Below are positions 55,756-64,000 of a stretch of 64,000 nt of DNA, piece after piece; position 1 is the first letter of the stretch, and every line of letters begins with the position of its first letter. This stretch comes from Candidula unifasciata (taxonomy: Eukaryota > Mollusca > Gastropoda > Stylommatophora > Geomitridae): positions 62,001 through 126,000 of the forward strand of contig CAJHNH020001577.1 of the NCBI GenBank assembly GCA_905116865.2, in the 5' to 3' direction. Under the pieces are notes generated by a model. The model worked only from the letters and a program-made list of their open reading frames with translations, had not been told where the DNA came from and did not search any database. Made by a program: the position numbers and the translations under genes.

Positions 55756-55880
55756 GCCGGGTGATAAATATGAGTCTGAACGTGGTTTCTGGGACTTCTC
55801 CATGGGTGATCCTCATCCGCATTGGGGCACTTTGTGTCACAGAGTATTTATCACTTTGTGTGATGTCCTGGTGGGGTACA
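55755..55880 (-). repeat. Dispersed repeat R2, second copy
   Basis: The minus strand matches 18,485-18,620: CCCCACCAGGACATCAC, TGTGACACAAAGTGCCCC and GATGAGGATCACCCATGG. Confidence 0.7.
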
Positions 55881-56309
55881 ACTTACATAATGTCGATGTA
55901 CCCGAACTTTAAAGGAAGCCCCCAATAAGTCAACTCCTACGACATCCTTGTTGTGGAGGCAGTGGGTCTATTTCTGTTTTCCCCTCAATGCAGAACTGGA
56001 ACTCACAGTGGGACAGTGATATTTAATTTAGCCAAGGTATTTCATTTTCTGAAGCAAGATGCTGTTTACTAGGCAAATGTTTCTTGATGTTCAGATTTTG
56101 TTGCACGTCATTATTTCTTGTCTTCTTGGTCTTTGGTATTCTAAGAATCATTCTATAGTTTTTTAGTTCAAAAGTTGCTATTTTCTTCCTGAAAGATTGT
56201 GACACAGTCTACAACTCAAATCGAATGTTGCTACAGGAACTATGCATGCTCTCAAAATTGTTTTTGATTTCTTTACTGGATCTTGACAAAAGGCTTTTAA
56301 TGCTGTTAA

Positions 56310-56500
56310 ATCAGACACACATACACACTGGAAGTATTTACTTGAATTAGACACACATATATTGACAGTGTCTCTTTAACATACAGACTCATACCTTGGA
56401 GATGCAAACATTGACAGTTTTTACTTGATTCACAGACACACACATTGACATTATTTACTTCAGTTAGACACTGACACATTGACCCCATTTACCTGAATAA
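56310..56500 (-). repeat. Tandem repeat made of DH-exon c donor copies
   Basis: Gene-strand exon end ATTCAG|GTAAAT is followed by three more copies: CTGAAGTAAATA, ATCAAGTAAAAA and TTCAAGTAAATA, spaced about 36, 34 and 82 nt. Each sits in the same context (GTCAATGTGTGTGTCT). Confidence 0.85.
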
Positions 56501-56603
56501 ATGTTCTGAAGAGGTCATTGCTGTCCATGCATGACTTGGCATAGTCCAGGCACGATTTGTGTTCTATAAAATACTTGAAGTAAACTTGGAACAGGATAGG
56601 GAA
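56493..56603 (-). CDS. PLEKHG5: PLEKHG5-like RhoGEF, DH-domain exon c
   Basis: A 111-nt phase-0 exon (37 codons), acceptor TTTCAG and donor TTCAG|GTAAAT. It reads FPILFQVYFKYFIEHKSC then a segment ending SNDLFRTFIQ. This matches the DH stretch of PLEKHG5 in which a FKPYIRYC-like helix is followed by RDNDLFRAYV. It continues in frame into the next exon's WAETQKQC. Its donor is notable: the adjoining intron contains three further tandem copies of the same exon-end/donor sequence (separate entry and finding). Confidence 0.9.
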
Positions 56604-56664
56604 CTGAAATACCATAAACATATATATAGAGATAAGAACATTTACATGTTATAGATTCCTTTGA

Positions 56665-56848
56665 AGTCAGTACCTCTGCCTGAGAGGCAAGGAACCAACA
56701 GTCTGCATTCAATTAAGTAAGACCTGTGCGTGGAATAGATGTGCATGCAACACTGATGTTCCGGAACTGGACTAGAGTCCAGAAATGGACGAACAACCAG
56801 AACTTTCCACTGGAGTTTACAGCTGGTTAACGTGAAGAAGAAGACATG
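56665..56848 (+). repeat. SINE-A copy, 5' truncated
   Basis: CTCTGCCTGAGAGGCAAGG to CTGGTTAACGTGAAGAAG. Confidence 0.85.
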
Positions 56849-57004
56849 TTACAAATCAGGGTTATTCAACTAAATTTATGCAAAGGAAAAAGTTGGAAAA
56901 ATGAGGATCGTAACGAACCAGAGGGCAGAGCCCCAGCATAGAAAGATCATTAATCTTATCAATACAGTACAACTGGCAATGGTCTGTGGACCACCTGCTA
57001 GGCA

Positions 57005-57135
57005 TCTGCAGGTCAAATAAATAATTTGATTCAAAAACCAACATCACAGCACTCTGGGAATTCCCATAATACTTAACGCTCGAGGAAAGGTGGAAGTATA
57101 ATCAAAATGCTAGTGGCACCGCTGGTGTTGGAACT
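57005..57135 (-). repeat. LINE-R fragment
   Basis: ACCAACATCACAGCACTCTG and GGGAATTCCCATAA as at 40.56 kb. Confidence 0.6.
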
Positions 57136-57149
57136 CTGCACTGGCTGCT

Positions 57150-57610
57150 GTAGATGACAACATTCACATTTCTCATGCCAGATAAATCTCATGGGCCGCC
57201 ACTTGAATAACCCTTTCATAGATGACAACATTTACATTGCTCATGCCAGATGGGCCACCACTTGAATAGCCCTTTTATAGATGACAATTTTCACATTTCT
57301 CATGCCAGATGGGCCACCACTTGAATAGCCCTTTTATAGATGACAATTTTCACATTTCTCATGCCAGATGGGCCACCACTTGAATAGCCTTTTTATAGAT
57401 GACAATTTTCACATTTCTCATGCCAGATGGGCCACCACTTGAATAGCCCTTTTACAGATGACAACATTTACATTTCTCATGCTAGATAAATCTCACAGGC
57501 CACCACTTGAATAACCCTTTTATTGATAACATTAATACATCTCATGCCAGATAAATCTTTTGGGCCAACACTTGAATATTCCTTTTATAGATGATAAGTC
57601 ACATTTTCAG
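57150..57610 (+). repeat. 58-bp tandem repeat, about 8 copies
   Basis: Unit includes CATTTCTCATGCCAGATGGG, CCACCACTTGAATAGCCC and TTTTATAGATGACAA; outer copies have a 10-bp AAATCTCATG insertion. PLEKHG5 intron. Confidence 0.92.
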
Positions 57611-57892
57611 GTATTCATATCTGCGGTCACTACTAAAAGGACACATGGCATAGTAACATCTAGGCTGTGATCTTTGCCTTTTGGCCCAACAAATCTGATG
57701 ACAGCAGACTCCAAATTAGCCCACTTTTACATAATGTTTATTCAGTGGCACTGGGTGTATTCCGTTCCCCCTCCCTCTCCCAGGTGGGTGGAGGAACCCA
57801 AATCCTGTAACCCACATAGCTAAAAAAAAATTCGTATCACATTTTTTATAGCTGGTAACATTCACATTTTATAGATGGTAACATTCAAATAC

Positions 57893-57945
57893 TTTTGTAA
57901 AAACTGCACTCGTGAACAGAATGATACAGTCCATAAAACAATCTC
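57893..57945 (-). repeat. Short SINE-E remnant
   Basis: AAAAACTGCACTCGTGAACA and ATACAGTCCATAAAAC as in the two SINE-E copies. Confidence 0.5.
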
Positions 57946-58029
57946 TCTCTCTCTCCCCCCCCCCCCCAACCTTCTAATTATGAGACAAATATGCCCTCAA
58001 AATATATTACTATATGCATAAACTGAAGC

Positions 58030-59700
58030 AAACTAGAGTCACCCCTCTATGCAACCACCCATCTGTGTAACCATCCAACTATGTACCCAGTCACTTGTCT
58101 TTGGACATACCCATCAAAACATTTAGGCACCTACCCATTCATTCATCTATGCACCCACCCACGCATCCAGCTATGCAACCACCCCTCCATTCATCTATGC
58201 ACTTACTAACCCATCCACCTATGCAAACACCCAGCCATCTATCCATCCATGCATTCATCTATGCACCCACTCAACCATCTATCCATCATTCATCTATGCA
58301 CTTACTAACCCATCCACCTATGCAAATACCTACCCATACATCTATCCATCCATCTATGCACCCACCCATACATCTATCCATCCATCCATCCATTCATCTA
58401 TGCACTTACTAACCCATCCACCTATGCAACCACCCAGCCATCTATCCATTCATGCATTCATCTATGCACCCACTCATCCATCTATCCATCCATCCATTCA
58501 TCTATGCACTTACTAAACCATCCACCTATGCAACCACCCACCCATCCATCTATCCATCCATCCATTCATCTATGCACCCACCCATACATCTATCCATCCA
58601 TCCATTCATCTATGCACTTATTAACCCATCCACCTATGCAACAACACACCCATCCATCTATCCAACCATCCATTCATCTGTGCACCCACCCATACATCTA
58701 TCCATCCATCCATTCATCAATGCAAATCTACCTATGAAACCACCCATCCATACATCCACCTAATCAACCACCCTCCAACCCATCCATCCATTCATCTATG
58801 CACCCACCCATACATCTATCCATCTATCTATCCATCCATCCATCCATCCATCCATCCATCCATCCATCCATCCATCCATCCATCCATTCATCTATGCAAA
58901 TCTACCTATGCAACCACCCAGCCATCTATCCATCCATGCATTCATCTATGCACCCACCCATACATCTATCCATCCATCCATTCATCTATGCACCCACCTG
59001 TACATCTATCCATCCATCCATTCATCTATGCACCCACCCATACATCTATCCATGCATCCATTCATCTATGCACCCACCCATACATCTATCCATCCATGCA
59101 TTCATCTATGCAAATTTACCTATGCAACCACCCATTCATACATCCACCTAAGCAACCACCCTCCAACCCATCCATCCATTCATCTATGCAAATCTACCTA
59201 TGCAACCACCCAGCCATCTATCCATCCATGCATTCATCTATGCACCCACCCATACATCTATCCATACATCTATCCATCCATCCATCCATTCATCTATGCA
59301 CCCACCCATACATCTATCCATCCATTCATCTATGCACCCACCCATACATCTATTCATCCATCCATTCATCTATGCACCCACTCATACATCTATCCATCGA
59401 TCCATTCATCTATGCACCCACCCATACATCTATCCATCTATCCATCCATCCATTCATCTGTGCACCTACCCATACATCTATCCATCCATCCATTCATCTA
59501 TGCACCCACCCATACATCTATCCATCCATGCATTCATCTATGCACCCAACCATACTTCTATCCATCCATCCATTCATCTATGCACCCACCCACACATCTA
59601 TCCATCCATGCATTCATCTATGCACCCACCCTCCAACCCATCTATCCATTTATCTATTCACCCACCCACCCATCCAACTATGCAACCACCCACCTACACC
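58030..59700 (+). repeat. CATC-derived micro/minisatellite (1.7 kb)
   Basis: Higher-order units such as CATCCATTCATCTATGCACC plus CACCCATACATCTATC, grown from (CATC)n. All plus frames are open for long stretches ([15 protein letters not shown]) because the unit lacks plus-strand stops. The array runs to within about 20 bp of the donor of the DH exon at 59,722. Confidence 0.96.
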
Positions 59701-59721
59701 CAACTAACATACATGATCTAC

Positions 59722-59865
59722 GAAGCCCTCCTTGGACAGGAGAGGGTCCAGGGGCTGGTGGCTTTCTCTGCTGGACTGGAGGATGGGCAGGAGATGGTGC
59801 TGCCAGAACAAACAGTTGCACTCATAGATCTTGTCGATGTTGCTGAACAGACGCTCCGACTCAAT
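59722..59865 (-). CDS. PLEKHG5: PLEKHG5-like RhoGEF, DH-domain exon b
   Basis: A 144-nt phase-0 exon (48 codons) with acceptor ATTCCAG and donor GGCTTC|GTAGAT. It begins [15 protein letters not shown], almost the PLEKHG5 DH segment EAERLFSNIPEIA, continues through a helix with [12 protein letters not shown] and ends KEGF. This is the DH region following conserved region 1, which shapes the Rho-binding surface. The intron just 3' of the donor runs within about 20 bp into a large CATC-derived microsatellite. The other reading frames open here are by-products of that microsatellite. Confidence 0.92.
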
Positions 59866-59929
59866 CTGGAATAAACAACAAACTGATTTATGATGTCTGG
59901 GACATAGCTTGCAGCACCATTGATGGGTG

Positions 59930-60130
59930 GAGGGATTGACTGATGGATGGATGGATGGATGGATGGATGGATGGATAGATGGATTGACCGATTGATAGAT
60001 AGACTGAGTGACAGGAAGATTGATGGATGCATTGATTAATTTACTGTTTGATTGATGGATGAATGGATTAATTGATTGACTAACCAATGACTTGATTAAC
60101 TGACAGATGAACAAGTGACAGTTTAAAGAT
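59930..60130 (+). repeat. (GATG)n microsatellite with degenerate flank
   Basis: Complement-type repeat of the array at 58-59.7 kb, on the other side of the DH exon: TGGATGGATGGATGGATGG at 59,943. The exon is thus bracketed by CATC on one side and GATG on the other. Confidence 0.9.
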
Positions 60131-60609
60131 AAGAGGATCCACTCCACTGCATCAGAATTAATCCTATATGGCTAGACCTAAGAAACGTTTTACTTTTAAA
60201 CCACAGCAACCACATCACAATCGTTTGTACCATCATCAGTATCATCACAACAATCATTGATAGTATTAAATGTCAGTTTGAATTCAAATGATGTTGATTG
60301 CTTATGGTTTCTTTCTAAGACTTTACAGATAGAATCTGAAAGGGAATTGCATCAACTTATTGATAATAGTAACTTGAAAAAATATACAAGCTTTGGAAGT
60401 AGAACTTTTCAAAAGGTCCTAAGTATACAATAGCAGAAATCACATCACAACAAACGATGTTCACTGTACCACCACTCAACACATCAGCAATTATGAACCT
60501 CTTTTTAAGAACAGTTAAAAAAAAGAAAAAAAAGAAAATGCAGTGGTACTGACAGGTAACAAAATCACAAATCAAAATCACAGGGCTCAGTTATGTTATA
60601 TTGTGTTAT

Positions 60610-60895
60610 CAAAATTGATGTCAGTGCTCATTGGGCATTCCCATGTGTGCTCAGTCCTCTGATGCAGCAGCCACTGCAAGGTACTTCTACTCATTGTTTC
60701 CATGAGAAGTTAGTTATAATGTCTCTTATCTCAGCCTGAATGGTGGCATAGATGTGCTCCACTGTGCTTTACTCCCATGTCACGCAATCATATTAGTGTC
60801 AGAGACTCGTCATTATCTACTAGCCCAGTCCGTACAGTGTTGACAATATCTGCTCTGTCCTTGCTTCTTCCCACATCCGTTGGTGCATTGCTTGC
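60610..60895 (-). repeat. LINE-R fragment
   Basis: The minus strand has DRADIVNTV-like text and the shared end GGCTGCTGCATCAGAGGACT, GAGCAC..ATGGGAATGCCC. Confidence 0.65.
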
Positions 60896-60899
60896 CAGT

Positions 60900-61865
60900 T
60901 GGTCCGCTCGCTCGTTACCCTCATTACAGGACTCAGTAAAAGGAGGAGAGGAGATGCAGCAGATCAAGGAAAACTCAAGTACAGAATTTGGCTGACTAGA
61001 CAGGCCTCAGACATACAAACTTCAAGTCCACTGCATTTGACCGACAGAGGTGGTGGGAACTCAACAGCAATTAATGACCCAATGATGTATGTTATGGGAG
61101 TTTGATAATTAATCAAATGTAACAAACTTCTGGTAATGTCCCTCGACAACACAAAGGGGTAACAAACACCCCACTAACTCTCCAAATTACTTTGGTTAAG
61201 CTGTTAAATAACCTGATATATAAGAAAACATTTTGTAAAAGCAAGCCAAGTTGACATCTGTTGGAGGCAACAAGAATTACATTGTACTCTGTGAGTTCAC
61301 TAATAAATTTAGAACTAACTCATTAGACACATTCCAGCTGCAAATGTCTAGTCTAAAGGGAGCAGAGACATGTCAACTGTCGATCAGATAGAGATAACTT
61401 GGTGTTTCATGTTGGAGGAGGTTTGAAGTTTGAACAACTGATCAACATCATGGAACACAGGTAGTAACCCACAAGTGCTCAGTTCTTCTTCTAAGTCAAA
61501 TCGTGAGTCTGAGTTTCATGTTGGTACATCCTGTAGCTTCTTTTAATTCTAAACTTTTACCAGCTCCCCATACTAGCACAGATTTCACTACAATGAGCTG
61601 TGAAAAACAGCATAGATTTGGAATATCTCAACTCAGCAGTGCAAACATGCATGTCCCTGCTGCATAAAAGAAATCATAAAAAAACTTGCTTAAGCAATGC
61701 AAAGATGCAACAGTATGAAGAACCTACGGCACAGTATCTGCACATGAGTTACTATAAACAGTTTGAGGTCATGTGTCATTCCCATGGCAACTTATGGATG
61801 TGAGTCCCGGACTACTCTTTTTCAATCAGTGAAGAAACAAATGTGTGATTTTGAATAGAAATGTC
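60900..61865. other. PLEKHG5 intron, no recognised gene
   Basis: 60.93-61.06 kb may be another short LINE 3' remnant; the rest is unique AT-rich sequence. Confidence 0.4.
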
Positions 61866-62236
61866 CCAGGGGGGCCTGAGTGGTCCCAAGGCCTGGAGTG
61901 CTGGAGGTACCGGGTTCAGGACCCGGCGAAGGCTGGGATGTTTTCATGTGGACTTCTAGTAATTTCCTCTGGTCTCTGGGTAGTAAGATCGGACGCCCAT
62001 GTGTATTGTTGCGCACGTAACAAAATCCCTTGGCAGCTGGAAATCAAAAAGAGTAGCCTAACCACAAAATTTGGAGTTGAAAATGTACTCAAAGTATTTC
62101 AGGATCCTCGCCAGTGCTACGGAGTTCGTGCGCTGCGCTGAGATTCCTTGGACTCAGACTTGAGTTAGAAGTAGAACAGAACACTTATAGGTTACTATCC
62201 TTGTGCCATGATGTTGATCTGCTGTTCAACTCTCCA
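61866..62236 (+). repeat. SINE-D copy
   Basis: GGGCCTGAGTGGTCCCAAGG head, CGGGTTCAGGACCCGG in the B-box position, TGTTGCGCACGTAAC, then TCAAAAAGAGTAGCCTAACC. Confidence 0.85.
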
Positions 62237-62621
62237 CGGGGTTTAGCATCACAGGCCCAGGGGGTAGTAAAGAAAGTAATAAAATCGGCGCATCATGCGT
62301 TCATTGGGCTTCTAAGTAGGAACCTATGAACGTATGATGTGTTCATTGGGACTCAAAGAGTTAAAACCTAAACTTAAGAAGTGTCCCAGAGAAATTCTTC
62401 TTGAAAGAGAATGGACCAAGAAGAAGAAAAAAGCATAAACATCCTAAATGATCTCAGCACCAATAACTGGCTGGTAAATAGCATCCTGTCCTGAAAGCTG
62501 AAGTATTTCGGCCATGTTAAACGTCACTGTGACCTGGGAAAAAAATCAGAATAGGGAGTACAACTTCCAGAAAGTGAGGTAGAGGGTGACCTCCACAGAA
62601 GTGGATACAATTGAAGATGCT

Positions 62622-62877
62622 CTCCGTGTGGGTTCCGGGGCCCCATTGCGGGGAAAAAAAGAATAGACCCACTGCCTGCCCAAAAGCATGTCAAAAGAGT
62701 CAACTACAAGGGAGAGCAAGTAACCAACAGTCTGCATGCAAATGAGTCAGACCTGTAAAACAGATGTGCACGCAACACTCAGTTTCTGGAACAGCACTAG
62801 AGTCCAGAAGTGTATGAACCACCAGAACTTTCGCCCGAGTTTAAAGCCGGTGAACGCGAAGAAGAAGAAGAAGAATT
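62622..62877 (+). repeat. SINE-A copy, near full length
   Basis: GTGTGGGTTCCGGGGCCCC to GGTGAACGCGAAGAAGAAG. Closest of all to the inferred consensus, with a small central deletion. Confidence 0.9.
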
Positions 62878-63124
62878 GAAGATGCAATGGCTATGTAAGC
62901 ACACAGTTCTGGAGATCTGGCTAGAGATGGAAAGAGTCCCTGATGAGAGCAACGTTCTGAAAGGAACCTGCTGACTGATGATGTTGATGATGAGCTGAGA
63001 TGGAAGGGATAATGAAATCTCATCATAATCATCAAATTCATGGCAGTCCAGGTAAGTATTACCTACATTATATAATTCTGTCATTTATTATTTATTTTTG
63101 GGGTTTATTAGTCTACATAATATT

Positions 63125-63395
63125 TGGGACTCGCTGTGGCAGAGCGGCTGGAGGCTTGCCGTGGATTGGAAGGTCATGGGTTTGCTCCCTGGCAGAGCCC
63201 GACTTTAAAAAAAAAAATGACATTGGCTCCCAAGTCAACCCAGCCTTGAGTGGGTACCAGGTGCAGTCCAGGGAAGTAAAGGCGGCCGGCATGATGCTGA
63301 CCACATCACTCATTTTGTGCCGACTGGTCTATAAAATATAGGTCTAGCCCTATACGCCTAAAGGCGTGGAAAACGGTCCTTAACTTACTTACATA
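63125..63395 (+). repeat. SINE-B copy
   Basis: ACTCGCTGTGGCAGAGCGGC head, GTCATGGGTTTGCTCCCTGG B-box region, then ACCCAGCCTTGAGTGGGTAC. Lies about 40 bp beyond the donor of the first DH exon. Confidence 0.9.
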
Positions 63396-63436
63396 ATAGT
63401 TGAATACAGTAGTTTATTCATTTCAGAGTCACTGAC

Positions 63437-63487
63437 CTCATTGAGAAAAGACTCCAGCTGAACGTTCATGAGACAGTTCTGAAAAAC
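63437..63487 (-). CDS. PLEKHG5: PLEKHG5-like RhoGEF, DH-domain exon a
   Basis: A 51-nt phase-0 exon between a TTGCAG acceptor and an AATGAG|GTCAGT donor. It encodes VFQNCLMNVQLESFLNE, which fits the first DH helix of PLEKHG5 (vertebrate pattern LFLCCLLNLQE). It is the most 5' exon in the window; the start codon and N-terminal half must lie beyond the right edge. The DH domain is the catalytic module that exchanges GDP for GTP on RhoA. Identity rests on the chain of seven DH/PH exons that all join in phase 0, each with a length divisible by three. The exon is short, so on its own it would be weak. Confidence 0.82.
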
Positions 63488-63790
63488 CTGCAACAAGACA
63501 TTCACAAAGTCAGTTTCCATAAGTCATTCATTGTACCAGTTAGGTAGTCTTCCCAAATGACTCACTGTTAAATCAAAGAATCATTTTTTATACTGCCTGT
63601 TGCCTGTTTGTTTCTTTGCCTATTATTACATCTGTCTGCCTTTTTGTCTGTCTGTATATCTGCCTATGTACTAGTCTGTCTGTCTTTATTAATCTGCCTG
63701 TCTTTATGTGTTTTTAAATATCTGCTTCTGTATGTATTTGCATATATATCTATTTTCAGTTAGTAGTTTTCATATGTCTGCACATATTTC

Positions 63791-63796
<6 letters not shown>

Positions 63797-63873
<77 letters not shown>
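63797..63873. repeat. (TA)n microsatellite
   Basis: About 75 bp of alternating AT near the right edge. Confidence 0.97.
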
Positions 63874-63876
<3 letters not shown>

Positions 63877-64000
63877 ACACTTTATATTTGTTCATATACG
63901 TATATTTCTGTGAAATATTTATAATACTGTGGTTTATTCCAAGCTGTGGATGGGTACAAAATCAGTTCTCATGGTTTTTGGACAATAGTAGAGAGTCGCA

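Larger units (their letters stand above)
55288..56012 (-). repeat. SINE-A copy interrupted by SINE-G and repeat R2
   Basis: The 3' half is at 55,288-55,478 (tail GGTGAAAGTGAAGAAGAA on the minus strand) and the 5' half at 55,880-56,012. The 400 bp between hold a tRNA-headed SINE-G and a copy of R2. Confidence 0.8.

Noticed and set aside
58908..59874. Plus-strand frames of up to 312 codons rich in His, Pro and Ile
   Set aside because: Translation of a CATC-derived microsatellite; the last part runs antisense over a PLEKHG5 exon.

Overview
This is a eukaryotic, intron-rich, repeat-laden genomic window. Every coding exon I can support lies on the minus strand. The organism is most likely a gastropod or related mollusc. 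This is inferred from a long APE-type LINE with a C-terminal RNase H like the Nimb/I elements described from snails, many tRNA-headed SINEs, and the sequence character of two conserved genes. No species is claimed.

Gene 1 (right, about 63.5 to 38.9 kb, minus strand) is a PLEKHG5-like RhoGEF. Eight coding exons join in perfect phase: five carry DH-domain sequence, two carry the PH domain, and a 1.27-kb exon encodes a serine-rich tail ending in a basic motif like the C terminus of vertebrate PLEKHG5. The N-terminal exons lie beyond the right edge. Gene 2 (left, about 26.9 to 0.47 kb, minus strand) is a CCDC50-like coiled-coil protein. Ten coding exons, from the start ATG, join in phase for 846 codons; the last one seen ends on a splice donor, so the C terminus probably lies beyond the left edge. 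The two genes sit head to tail about 12 kb apart. Their products are a Rho activator and, by analogy with human CCDC50, a ubiquitin-binding signalling/autophagy adaptor; nothing here shows they work together.

Introns and intergenic DNA are dominated by mobile elements and tandem arrays. A 5.94-kb LINE (40,937-46,877) splits a SINE and is bounded by a 12-bp target duplication. Older LINE pieces of at least four kinds are scattered about. There are about twenty copies of a SINE whose GAAGAAG tail resembles that of the LINE, and at least six other tRNA-headed SINE groups. A hAT MITE at 22,986-23,186 looks like the SPIN family known for cross-phylum horizontal transfer. Large arrays include 31-bp (9.1-10.3 kb), 42-bp (19.3-21.0 kb), 43-bp (23.4-25.0 kb), 39-bp (34.3-35.7 kb), 25-bp (49.5-50.2 kb), 22-bp (54.3-55.0 kb) and CATC-type (58.0-59.7 kb) repeats.

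The most unusual signal is that at three exons, in both genes, the tandem array beginning at the exon end is made of copies of that exon's own 5' splice site, giving runs of decoy donors (21.0, 54.0 and 56.5 kb). In each case an in-frame stop lies at or before the first decoy. A second oddity is a 24-bp minisatellite expanded inside a CCDC50 coding exon, giving about 270 residues of DHDVRNRT-like octapeptides where the human protein has a short linker.
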